DNA of 64,000 bases, from NCBI GenBank assembly GCA_964036315.1, contig OZ038480.1:16428844-16492843 (forward strand), written 5' to 3'. Below are positions 10,801 to 24,700 of the stretch, piece by piece. The first letter of the stretch is position 1. Each line of letters begins with the position of its first letter. Source of the DNA: Acanthosepion esculentum (taxonomy: Eukaryota; Mollusca; Cephalopoda; Sepiida; Sepiidae). Position numbers and translations under genes: made by a program. A model generated the notes under the pieces. That model saw nothing but the letters and a program-made list of their open reading frames with translations. It did not search any database and was not told where the DNA came from.

Positions 10801-13800
10801 ATCTAGTCAAAGATTTGATGTAAAGACTTTGTAGTGAAACAAGTTCCTATTTTCTTCACAAATAAGTTTTTATGCTGTTTAATAATATCTCTAAGGTTTG
10901 TGCACGTATTGTAATGGTTAATGGCGTGGGAAGTGAAATTAGTATGCTGGGTCTAAATTCTGACCAAGGCTGTTGCATTCCTTTCACACACACACACACA
11001 CACACAAATTTAAAATTACCAGCATCCCTCATTTATGCACGTGTGTAGTCACACCGACATAACAAATTTAGTTTAATGAAGCCCTAAAGATCAAAACACG
11101 TCACAAGTGTACTTTTTAAACTTTGTCATCTACTTTTCCCAAATACCCTTAAGAACGTTATGAACCTAATTCTCCCTCACCCGTGCCAGCTGTGGATTAA
11201 ATAGATGGGCATGTTGTGCTCTTTAGTCTTGGTTGTCAACCACTTGAGGAGCTGAATTTTAAACTGTTTGACTGTGGGGGTGCCAATTCCACCCTGTAAA
11301 AAGCCTACTTGCTGCAGAAAACATAACAGTAAAATTAGTGTCATGAGGCTCTGGCCCTACACTCCAGATGGAGTGAGACAGACGCTTCTATCTCTCTGTA
11401 AGATTTTTAAATTAACCAATGTTTTGCCTTGTAGCTATTGAAATGCCAAGGAAATCTTTACATTTGTCTGAATGATGAATTTTTTTTTTCAAACATTGAG
11501 TGAATAAATTCATGCCTGCTGACTTACAAGACCAGTTCAGAATTATAGAACCATCGATGCTTGTAAAACAAAAGACAGTCACCAAAAAAATATGTAAACG
11601 ACATGATCAACCTCTGTCATGGAAGAAATATCTCCAAAATGCATGGATTTTTGATCATCTTTTATAAATTTATGTAAAATAAAATTATTAAGTCGAAACA
11701 GCCTACATTGTTAACACTTGATGAAGAGAATAATCCATACATCCACATAGAAATTTGATACAAGGTCGAGTATGGTGTGTGGGATTTGACAAAAAATGCT
11801 CAAGCCTTCCTGGCACTTTCCCTTTTAGGGATGTGTCAGGTGATGGGTAATGACTCCAGTTCTCAGCTTGGGAGATAGCCCCTGGGGTTTGAGCTAAAAT
11901 TAATTTTCCCCTACCTCCCACCCAACCTGGCTGAACCAAGTATGAAAGAAGGCTTACCAAATGGCATTAACAGAATTAGCAGTGATATTTAATTTGCATA
12001 ACAATTTTTAAAAGCATATTTTAATAAATATTTCTTGTGTTTATTTTTAATTAAAATTTTAAAGTTAAAAAATTAAAAAATATTGTTTATATATATAAAC
12101 AATATTTTTTTTCTTAATTCATTGTTTTTGTATAGAAAGAAATTATATATGCTTTGTCAAAATTCACTTATAAGTTAGAAAAACCTACAGCGTTTATAAT
12201 AAGCATTGCTGTTATCTGCTATTTCGCATTACTACAAATTAGTTGAATGGAGCTGAAGAAAAATATAGAATTATCTGAAGAAGTCAAAATAAGTTACTTA
12301 ATTAGATTTTCTTAAGCAAGTGAAAAAATAGTAGGTTTGCTGAATTAATTTTATTATTATTATTAATTAGAAATTATTCAATCTTTTCTCTGGCTTATGA
12401 CTATATCATGTTGAAACATTGCTTCTTGTAAGATCACTGCAGTTAAGCCACATTGAGCCTGGTCAGTACCTAGATGGGTGACTGCTTGGGAATACCAAGT
12501 GCTATAAACTTGGATGTGCAGGTGCTGTAATAGATACTGGCTTGAAACTAGAAATAGGAGAGCCATATTCCAATCCCAGTCAGGTTTGTTATGTCTACTT
12601 ACGCACAATTACCCTTGAGAAAGGTATGGTTCCATCTCTTTTCTCAACCAACTAATTAGTAGGACAATCTAGAAATATTTTCTGGCTTTAAATAACTTGA
12701 AAAATGTTGATAAGCCATAAAAAAGAAATAAGATCAAAATCTTACATGGTCATCTCTATGCAGCTAAGTTCAGGGTATGAAAGTTAAGTGAATTCATGAT
12801 AATGAAAAAAGTACTTTAGAAAATAGTTGCCTTGCTGAAAATGTTGTTTATACAGGAATTTTATAGATGTAACAGATCTTCTATTGTAACTTAATTTTTC
12901 GCTGTTCTTAGGATAGGTATTTAGCTAGTTTCATAAAATTAATGTGGATTTGGCTTGATATGAAATCGATAAAAACTTAAACTCTCTGTCTATTGAGTAA
13001 GAAAACAGTTTTAATAGCATATTGGATAAATCAAGACTTTTCTTAGACTTTCGGTTCAAAAAGCTTCCAACTTTCCTTTTATATTTTCACATTTACAACT
13101 AACCATTGTTTACGCATATTTTTTTAAATTATTCTACATGGAAATAAGAGTCTGGTAATCACATCAGTCTTTTCAAATGGTTGTGGTCAACACGAAGCTT
13201 TCTTTATCACAATGACAATATTTTTTTAATCATTATTTTGATAATGGTGTACTTCTGATTTTGTAATTTTAATGATTTAAGTTAATCATTTTGTTGCATT
13301 CTTAAGAAAATTAAAAAACACTGTCATTTAGAATTCGGATAAATACTACATTGTAGATTAAATAAAGGGTTCAGTTTAGAATATCTTGAAGATTAATTAG
13401 ATTGATATACACCTGAGGAAGTCTGGAAGGCACAATAACCAAAATGTTGTGATAAAAACAACAAAGACAAGGCCAATAGTCCAAATATAAATAGTGTAAA
13501 TAATGATAACTCCTCATCCCAGAAATTCAGACAAAAAGATACTATATTGTACTTTGCTGAAAATTTTTCAAGCAGTCTATTAATTTCCATATCAAGTGAA
13601 AATATTTTTTCAGGAGATACTGTTTTAAACAATCCCTTGAATTTTCTGCATATTCTGTTATAGGAATTAATTTTTCAAAGGCTTAAAATTATTTGATAGC
13701 TTCTGATGAAACTTTGAAAAATTAAATTCCTCAGTAAAATAATTCCTGCTGGTCTTGAAACAAAATTCATCAATATCATTGATCTAAATTCAAGTCTAAA

Positions 13801-15661
13801 CAGTTCCTGTGGATCCTGTTTTGGTAGGTGATACTTAAGAATTATAAAATCAAAAATATACCATTAAAAGTTGAGATTAAAAAAAAAGTTTTACAGTTTG
13901 GTGCTTGACTGAATTTACTACACTCACTTTTAACTTTGGTATAATGAAATAATTTAATGGCTTACTTCAAGGCTGAGGTAATTGTTGATACTTCACCAGT
14001 ATCAGCGTTTGGCTTTTGAGCCCAGAATTTAAAATGTAGATTTTCAAGGCCAGCAGGTAAACCCATTTTACTTGGAAGATTGGTGTGATATAGTCTTTCT
14101 ATTTAACCTTAGTGAACTTAGACCAACAAAGGCTATTCTTTTTGTTTTTATCTCTTCTGGACAAATCTCTTTATGTCACTCAGAAAACATGAAAAGTTTG
14201 AGACAAGCCGAATACAGTTAACAAACTGACCTGCATCTTTAATAACAAGGTTTTTGGATGAAGAAAATGGGGGAGAAAGCTATTTAAGTTATAATAAATA
14301 ATTTAAAGATTACAGCTTAAAATTACTGGCAGTCTAGTGTCCCTGTGTAATGTCAGGTAATAAAATGAAATGCATTTTTATGCCTATGCACAACCACTTT
14401 TATTTGTGCGTGCGCATGTCTCAAGTAAATTGTTTGATTGGTTGATTCATTTTCTACGGTTTATCAATGAATACATACTACCAAAATATACGCAATATGT
14501 ATGTATATTTTTTATGCTGATAAACATTACTTTTAGTGGGTACGCATGTTTGAGTTGATATCCCTGTTATTTTAAACCCCAAAACTTAATGACAACTGGC
14601 CTACTCCTTACTACTAAAAACAAAAAACCTCCTGCCAGGAATTGAACCTGTATTTCCTTTTTTCCATCAGGAGAGCCGAAGTGTGCCCTGCTAATTAGGA
14701 CACTGGATTTAGGGCACACTTTGGTTGAAGGAGTATTTTCCCTGATGGTAAAAGGGAATAAAGGTTCAATTCCTGTCAGTTTGTATACTTTTCATTAGTT
14801 AGGACTTTTTGATTTCTCGGCTGGTTGGCATTAATTTCACTGTTTAAAATAACTGGGATTTCTTCTCAGACACATGTACCAAGTAAAAATAATTTTCATA
14901 ATAATAAAAAATAATGATGGATTTAAACAAAAAAAATTATGAAATTATTAATAAAATAAAATTGTTCACTTTTTACATCCAATCCATGGCAAATGTTTTT
15001 GGTAACTAAGTTTATTTAGTATTTTCATTTTTCTCTGTAAAAAAAAAAGTTACTTTTATGATGTTAAATTTTTGAAATAGTTTTGCTAATGACATAAAAT
15101 TGATGTGTAATATAAAATTTTGAATTTGGCCAGCTATAATTAAATCAGGTTTATTGTATAGTTACATGTTAATAAAATAGTGAATAGTTTTTTTTATTAA
15201 CTTAAATTTTTAAATTCGCAAGATCCAATCCAATTGTCTATACAACCTCTGGACCAATGGCAGAGAAAGGAAATTTTTAACACTTTATATACGTGATATA
15301 TAAATTCCATACCAGCTGCCATAGCACTCAATTCTTACAAAGCCATTAAAATTCCCTTTTCTCCATAGTGCTCAATTTCCAAACAAGAGCATATAACTGA
15401 TTGTAGGTCGGAGTCTACTTCGACCAGGAGACAGTTGATTAAAAAGTGCTCTATACACAATCCGATAAATTGAACATGCAGAGCTTTAAATATTAAAAGT
15501 TAGGAATTACTTAACACAGTTGCTGCCTACTTAACTACTAGTTAACTTCCTAATGCTTCATTGGCTTATTTTATAAGCATTAACTAGCATCTGCCGCCTG
15601 ACAAAACCTTGATGGTTGAAACCCTGGTAGTGGGGTATGTAAGTAATTCCTAACTTTTAAA

Positions 15662-15700
<39 letters not shown>

Positions 15701-18700
15701 AATGAGAGAAAGAACAGATGAAGTAAAAATCCACAGTTCGTAGCATTTATTTTTTAAAAAGTGCTCAATACAAAGTAGTGCAAAATATTATAATATTTTT
15801 ATTATAATAAATTACAATAAAAACATTTTACTTTGCTACACAAAAACTTTCATGTTTCAGTACTAAGATGGTACTTCTTTTGGTGATGGTAGATAACTTG
15901 TAACAAAAATGAATTATAAGGGAAATTTAAAAACAAATTTTTACCTCTTTTTGTAAGTTAAAGGGGGCCATGAAGTCAGAATTAAAAATATATTTATGGG
16001 TATGCCTAGATTAACCAATGAACATCAGGTCTACACTAAAATATAAAAATAAGGTCAGCATTGCAGGTGGGTGGGTTATTTTTTGTGTCAAGAAAACTGA
16101 TGCTTAGACATGTCATTCAATGATCCTAGGGAACATTGCAGCGACAAATGTATTATTGGTGTATCCAAGTATGATTTGCTGATTTGTTGGAAGTAGACTT
16201 AAATTTATCAAGAAGTAGCCTAGTCTGATTCCCAAGGATACTTTGCTTATTTAAATAATACATTTGAACACACAATGCAATATAGTCTGGATACTTCCAG
16301 TTGCCCTATCAGCATTTATTATTTCTTCTGATATTTTTGCTAGTAAACCATTCCCTGTTGTGGTGTCAGTATTTGTCAGTTTTAACTCTTGTGACTAACC
16401 ACAGTTATTTTGTACAGATGTCTCCAAGGAAATGCTTACTTATACAAATATGTATCCTTATATATGAATAATAAAAATCATTACCAAAGTTCAAACATGG
16501 CTAAGTGCATTGAAAAAAATTCTAGCTCAAACCTAGGTAAGAGCAGTGGTATTCTATTCTTGCACTGTATTGGCTAGATTAAAAAGCAAGTTTTAGCATA
16601 AGCAACAGAGATGACAAGTAGCCATTGGGTGGTTAGCCTAATGGAATTATTCTGTGATATTTTATTGATGACAGTGGATTAAAATGAAATTACTTTTCCT
16701 AAGTTTTTTTTCACTTTTTATGTAGCCAAGAACTATGAAATTTCTTTTTGTTGATAAATCAGTGTTTTAGCTGATTATAGAAATACATAAAAATATATAG
16801 ATACACCAGGAGAAATAATTTAAATCAGATTTATGATTCATACGAATTAAAGAAAAAATCTGCCTAGATTTCTGAGATGAGGTATTATGTACACTATTTA
16901 CATTGTTTGGACTATCATCCTCATCTTTGTTGCCACATTTATCACAACGTTTCGGTTGTTGTACGCTCCAGCCTTCTTCAGGTGGTTGGAATTACGCTCG
17001 CTGGGGTAGACTGTTCTAGTTCCATGTGCCATGTTATCAGTTATCTCCTGTTAATTTCCCTCTCCAAGTTCTCCACTGCCTTAACCAGGTATTGAACTCA
17101 CACTCTTTGGATCCTGTCACTGGATCTAACAAATGCCTTTATCCACTGTTCCATATGTCCTTGAGGACATCTGTGTATGAATTTCTGGGTATTATAAACC
17201 TAATGTCTTCAGCAACCATTGTTTACCAGTGCTCATATTGCAATTTTTGCTGTTATCATTACATGTTTTTTAACAGAGTTCATATTGCAATTTTTGTTAT
17301 TATCACTTTTCTCTGGTACTCTTTATTACTGGTTCCCATATTGTATTCATTTCTATGCTTGGTTGGCTCAGGAGATTTTTGTGGCCTAGCATATGTGCTG
17401 AATCCTTAAGTTTACAAATTTTCCAATGCAGTTCTTTGTCTATGATTTTAACCTGATCCCACAGAGGGCAGTGATTTCTCTTTTCTCTCCATATATGGTC
17501 AGCCATGCCTGATTTTTCCACTTCCCCTTATGTTACAGCTTTTTGGTGTTCTTGAAGCCTTACCTTAAGGGGGTGGCCTGTCTCCCCTTTATATTTCTTT
17601 CCACAGCTGCACAGGATGGCATACACACAGTCTTTAGTCATGTTCTCCTCTATGGAAATCCTCGAGCCTCTGGAAGATATGAAGTTTCTGTTTTATCCAA
17701 CGATTGTACTGGATTCTCTCTCCTGATTTTTGTGGCCTTGAGCTGACCAAGCATAGAAATGAATACAATATGGGAACCAGTAAATTGCAATATGAGCTCT
17801 GGTAAAAAAACATGCAATGATACCAGCAAAAATTGCAATATGGGCACTGGTAAAAAATGATTGCTGAAGACATTAGGTTTATAATACCCAGAAATTCATA
17901 CACGGATGTCATCAAGGACACATGGCACAGTGGATAAAGGCGTTAGTTAGATTCAGTGACAGGACCCAAAGAGTGTGAGTTCAATACCTGGTTACGGCAG
18001 TGGAGAACTTGGAGAGGGGAATTAACAAGAGATAACTGACATTAGACATGGCACGTGAAACTAGAACAGTCTAATCCAGTGAGCGAAATAAAGGGTTCAG
18101 TTCGACATTCCAACCACCTGAAGAAGGACGGAGCATACAATGGCCGAAATGTTGTGATAAATATGGCAACAAAGATAAACATGCCTGCAATAAGATATAG
18201 TATCAAAAGGGTGGTTTTTCCAATGACACTACTTTTTTAACTGGGATTTAGTAGGTACAAAAAAATTGCTTGAACATCCTTGACACTTTAACATTTGGGT
18301 ATTCCTCAGGCACTGGGTAATAGCTCAACCTCATCCTGAAGGAGACATAATACCTGAGGCTTGTGATATTAAGTGTAAATTCTAAAGGTTTAATTTTTTT
18401 TTTTTTTAATCATTTCACTCCAAGCAAGGCAGTAAAGCCATTATGACATAAAGGCTTACTGAGTATGAAAGAATAAGAAAAAGAAAAACATTATTAAGGA
18501 GAGAGAACAATAAAAGAACAGGAATTAAGAAGACAGAAGATAATGATTGATATTGCATTAAAATTTCTGAAGATGAAAGTTGGCTGGAAAGCAAGAAGCC
18601 GGAATGGAGTTCCACAAGTGAGAAGTGCAAGAAAATAAACTGTTAGCATAAAATGTACAGAGTTACATTTAATAAATTCAACTGTAAATTGATGAGACAT

Positions 18701-21678
18701 CATTGTCAACCTACTATTGTGCTTAAATTCATAAAGTTTAGGTACCATATAGCAGGGGTTAGTAACCTTTTGCTAACTATGTGCCGACTTAAGGTTTTAA
18801 AAACATTCAGTGTACCAACAGCATACATATTTTTATACAAGTCAAGGTCAATATACCTGTTCTACAATAGATTTTATCTAGTAATATATAGTATATATAC
18901 TTTAGTATATATTAAAATTGAAACAGCTAAATATCTTCTTTGTGTTGTAGTAGTTATTGGTTCGGACTTTCTAATGTAGCATTTGTGGCTGTGTGCCATT
19001 GGAATTTGCTTGTCGTGCCACGTGTGGGACGCATGCTGTAGGTTGGCAACCCTTGCCATGGAGGAAAGTTCATCAGAACAATTACCATGATAGTATTTAT
19101 AGAAACGGCACAGGAAAGCTACATTACAGTGGTGAGAAAGTGACTGAAGCTGATATAGCAGGTTAGGACCAATAATATTGTGGATTCTTCTTTGGATTTT
19201 ATCAAGAATTTCTAAATATATAGCAAGTGCAGCAGACCATATCTGATAGCAATATTCAAAGCACGGAGGAATGGTAGATTTATAAATATGTAAGGTAGAT
19301 TCAAGAGAGAATTCTGTCAAACATGATAATTTGTTCTCCACAACAAAATATTCATATCTTATTTGCATTAATATATCTTCCAAAATTGTCTGAAATTTTG
19401 CAACTTTGACTATTTTCAGCAATTTGGTTTCTGAAAGTCTTGTCCAAATTTCAATAAAATTATTTTAGCTATTTTGAAATCTGTAAGATTTCAAAAATAG
19501 CTTAAGAAAAAAAATCATTAGTTTTAATAACACAAAGACCCCTTTTATGTTTTCTTTCTGTTTATTTTGAATCTAATTTGTGCAGCATGAATATCAGTAC
19601 TCCATTTATAATTTTTTATTTTAATAATTTTCAGCTGTTTAAGTGTAACACTATCTCTTGATGAAAGTTTCAAAATGTTTATTAGCTTATAAATTGACAA
19701 TATCTTGAATAGTATGGTTGAAAAACGTACATGCCTTTCTGCTTCTTAAAAAGATTTGTTTAGAAAAATTCTACTTACTACAGTGTTTTATGCTGATATC
19801 TGGAAGACTAAACTAAAGAGCAACCCCTTTCGAAAACTATAAAGGAATAATGTCTAAGTTTATACTAATTTATTTTTATTCAAAATAAACTTTATAAAAT
19901 CTACTAAAAGATAGATGGAATTATTGACATTGGGAATATAAGTTGTAATTAATTCCAATTTTCACAATTTCACAAAATTTCATCACCAAAGTAATTAATA
20001 AACGTTTTGGCAACATTTTCATTCTTAAGGTATTGTTTTTTAGTTATTTAAATTCTTTGTGCTCTTTTTGTTGGCTTTTTTTTTTTTTGTAATGTTTTAT
20101 TAATCCTTTCTTATCTTATCACTTAAATTTTATTATCAGGTGAAATTTCAGCCTAAATGAATTTGTACTTCAATTCATAGTTCAGAACACTTGGTGGTGG
20201 TGGTGTGTGTGTGTTAGGTCGATTAATAAGTTATATATAACTCTTCTTCAATAATAAGAGATAATAAATCGGGGTAGTTTTTTTTTGTGTGGCTCCATTT
20301 AAATTAAAATTAAAAAATATATGTAAATTAAATATAAATTAGTTTAAAAAATCATTTTGAGTGACTTTTAGCGAAAATTAAAGTGATGATATTTTTGTTT
20401 AAAAGTTTCTAAAGAAAACGAATTTGATTTTAAAAAGCAAGATAAGCTTTTTTTTAATGATCTAAGTTAACATTTAAAAAATTTTGGCTAATCGCTTTTT
20501 TTAATTTACTTTTTTTATCGTCTGCTTTTCTTCTTTTGAGAATGCCGACGATTTTGCAATCATTTTTTTTATAGGGGAAGCTCGCAAAACTTAGCAAATT
20601 AATCACTCTTCTTTTTTTTTCATACAAAATGACAAATTTTAAATTAAATTTGAATTAGTCTTTTTTTATTATGCCGTGTCCCTTTAGGACGTGGGCTTTC
20701 ATGGTTCTCCACAACTTCTCAATCTTTGTTGCTCAAAGAGTAATCAAATTTCTTAAAACAAATATTACAAATAGTGTAATATTTGTTTTAAGAAATTTGA
20801 TTACTCAATGACGTAAACGTAAATTGACCAATTATTATCAAACAAATGCTGGTAAAACTGATGTAATAAATGAATCACTTGATGTTTTTTGGGTTGTTGA
20901 CTATTAAATAAAAAAATAATTTCTGTTTTAACAGCTGACTGCTCACCCCGCCCAATATCGATGTTTTCTATTTTATTTAATCCTTGGAAAAGACATTTAA
21001 ATAAAATCTTAATTTTAATTACTGCTACTACAGTTAGACTACCAGGTTTTACCGCAAACAGTATTTTTATTTATTTACACCGCAAAGAATTTATGAGAGT
21101 TTGATTGTTTTTTGTTTTAGGTGCTTTTGAGCTTCCATATTGTGAAAAAAAGTTGTCGCTTTGTTTGTAGTCGTATTTTTAGGAAGAACATATTTTTATT
21201 TATTTTTAAAATTTTATTAATCTAATTATTGAAGTTTCTTCCGATGAATCACATTTAAAGTGTTAATTTTTTGGGGGAACATGAGTACTTAAAAAAAAGA
21301 ATTTTTTTATAACTATCTAATTTTAAAATATAAATTAAATGCCATATTTTTGGGAAGCAGAATAAAATGAATATGAAAAAAAGCTTTATTTATTTTAGAA
21401 CATCTTTGTGAAAATTTTAAACAAAATAGGGAAATGCGAAACAATGGCCTTTAATTTATCTGTGGCTCCTTTTGCTGTAAAGCAGTTCACTGTTCACTTA
21501 TCGATTTTTAAAGTTAAGAAGAGTAAAGAAAGTGAAAGTCCAGCAAAGTTTTTTACTTGCAATGACTAAGCATAAATATTTCCAGAAATGCGTATGTGTG
21601 TGTATTCGATCAGCGTTTTAAAACTTTTTTTAAAACGATATATATATTATATATATATATATATATTATATATATACA

Positions 21679-21726
<48 letters not shown>

Positions 21727-24700
21727 TGGATTTTTTTTTTAGTTTTACTTTTACACTATGGCAATTTAATTTCATCTTTTTTAGTTGTTAAATGATCTTC
21801 CAGTCAAAATAATTGTAGTATCCATCCTCCTTGTTTGTTGCGTTTTGAAGAATAAAATAAATTTATTTAATTAAATCAAAATAATATTTTTTTTATTCTG
21901 CTAAATGTCACTGTTTTTTTTTCATTTTACTCGAACAATTTTAATTTTTATTTATGTGAAATTTAAAAATCGGATTAAAATTAAATTTGCCTGGAGAAAT
22001 TAGATTGATAAACCTAAAACTAAAAGTACCTCCCTCCCAAAATGTCCGACTCTCATTATATGCTTACCTTTCAACTGTTAAAGAGATCACTTTTCCTCCC
22101 ATTTCATATATGCATGTTAAGAAAAACATAAATTAAAAAAAGCTTTAGTGTTGAGTTAAAAAAAATTCTGATTCAGTTGAAAAATTTTCAAATTCTTAAA
22201 TGTTTGAAAATAAATTTTATTTTGAAGAACCATCTTTACAAGTTATTTGTGGGTAGGATGTGGTAACAGATAAAATCACAAAAATGATATTTAGAACTCA
22301 AAATAAAGTGAAGCTTATAAGTATGTCACAGGTGGATTTTTAATTAATTAAAGCGAATAATCATCCTAACTTGTCTATTTTAAATTCAAAAGTATGACAA
22401 GGATGTGTTTTCTCACTGGATTTATTTAATCTGTACAGAGAGATGATCTTAAGAAAATCTACCAGAATTTATTACTGGCAGACATAATCTTAACAGTATA
22501 AAATACACAGATGATGTTGTCTTTATGGCAGACTAAGAAAGAAAACAAAGAACTATTGGATAAAGTAGTGGAAGAAAGCACGAAGAAAGGACTAACTATT
22601 AACAGTAAGAAGATTGTCTGTAAAGTTGTTAGTTCACCTAAGGTGCATAAGAATAGCAAAAGATGTTTCCCAAAACTAAGCAAAGTAGAATATATTGTTG
22701 TTATTACAACATTTTGGGCATTGTACCCTCCGTCCTTTATCTGGTGCTTGTTGATCTTGGTAATTGTCAATTCAATCCCTGGTCTGGATAATGTACACTT
22801 GCTCAGTGCAAACATGGTGATCTATAACAGAGAAGTACTAAATAAGAGCTAAACAAGGTATTCCTGGATATGGGCAGTGGAATGAGAGCAATCTACCTCT
22901 GAACATTATCTGGAATGACAAGCACCTAATGAGGGTTAGAAGACAAAATGGCTGAAATGTTGTGATAAGAACAAAGATGAGGATATTAGTCAGCATGTAA
23001 TAATGTAAATAATGATAACTTCTCATCCCAGAAATTCAAACAGAAAGTGATCAGGTGATAGTAACAGCAAAGATGAGGATATTAGTCTGCATTTAAATCG
23101 TGTAAATAATGATAACTCCTCATCCCAGAAATTCAGACAGAAGGTGATCAGGTGATAGTAACAACAAAGATGAGGATATTAGTCGGCATGTAAATAATGA
23201 TAACTCCTCATCCCAGAAATTCAGACAGAATGTATAAAGAAATGTTGTTAGAAATAAACCAAAGATTGTTGAACCGAACATAATATTTAATCTCGCATAT
23301 GCAGGAACATGTGGGTCGTATAATGGATAGTGGCTTAAAATGAGAAATCAGAAAGCTGAGTTCAAATTGCAGTTGAGTTTGTTATATTCAATTATGCACA
23401 AATAACCTTGGGAAAAGTACTAATCCATCTTCTCCCACAGCTATGGGTTAAATAATAGGACTTGGATCTGGAAAAAGTCATTGTTATTCTCAAAAAATTG
23501 TTAATGTAATATTTATTTGCAAAAAATAAAATTCTTACAAGCCAAAATATGTTTTGGCTTGTAAGAATTGTAAATAACCCATAAAGGTTTGATAAGTCAT
23601 AAAAAAAATCAATCCATCTCCAATATGGCAGTGAATTGTTGGACAATATACTTACAGATAAAGAAGAGATTTGGAGTGATAGATATATGATTTTATTGAT
23701 GAATATTGAGAATTTGTAAGAATTTGCAAGTTACTATATATCAGAAGAAAAAATTCTCAATTCAATTTATTTTGGAGGCATGTGCTAGCCACTGTTGTTG
23801 ACAGAGCAAGAATTTGAATCCATTTGTTGGTGAATCAAGAAAATGCTGACTTGCTTAATGTTGTAGCATACCTACGGATGATAATGTGTGACACCAAGCC
23901 ATCGGCCCGTGGTCAACTCCCAGTCGCAGTGCGAAACTGTAAGGTTTCTTCTACCGGTGTTTTGGGGTTGACTTTTTGCCGCTGCCACCAGCCTGTGTCC
24001 CAGTCGTTCGGTGGTCGCCACTACTTGGCGAAATCCCCTGGTCAGGATACCAATATGTGACACTCAGCCGTCCAGGGTCGAATCCAGTGGTCACGGCACT
24101 AATATGTGGCACCAGGGTCGAATTCTGGTTGTCGATGTTAAAGGCTTCACCAGCTGTACCAGTTCAATGCCAACTCTATCGTTCCCAGCTCATTTGCAAC
24201 ATCTGGTTACTGGAGTAACTGCTTTGATCTCCAGTATAACCTACCCACCTTGTGACTTTGATCTTAGGTAGACGAGATCAATCAGGTGTCGGGCCGTAGT
24301 GTAAGCTGAGTCCAGATTGAAGGTGGCATCACACAAGCGCAAAGAAAAAAAATAAATGAAAGAAAACTCAACAGGTTCACGTATGTTAAGAAATAACAAT
24401 TTAACTTTATCCTTCTGTTATATACAGGAGCATGTTTTTCTCCCAGCCCGTTTCCTATGAAATGTGACACTTCTAGTTGGTATCGTAAGTCAACTAATTT
24501 AGTTTTTAGGTGTTGGCTTGGTTTTGTTTGTCAGTATAACTTGCTATTGGTAGGATAGGCAAAGTTGGAGGTTGTGGAATCTCTCGGTCAGCTTCTGCTA
24601 GGCAACACCCTGGTTCAAAACCAGCTCAACTGTGTCTCCAGCTCGAACTATCTGGAACTGACTGACTAACTGCTGAACGACCCATCAACGTTCATTTATA

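Noticed and set aside
12393..12511. Functional 5S rRNA gene
   Set aside because: Many substitutions in conserved positions, and all three copies are joined to the same SINE body, so these are retroposed SINE heads.
17026..17409. 127-codon plus-strand open frame
   Set aside because: It is the antisense of the Penelope-like remnant and tRNA-like module, so a shadow.
23872..24271. Overlapping open frames in the GC-rich 24-kb segment as a host exon
   Set aside because: Several frames on both strands are open because of GC content; the segment lies inside the LTR insertion with target-site duplication.
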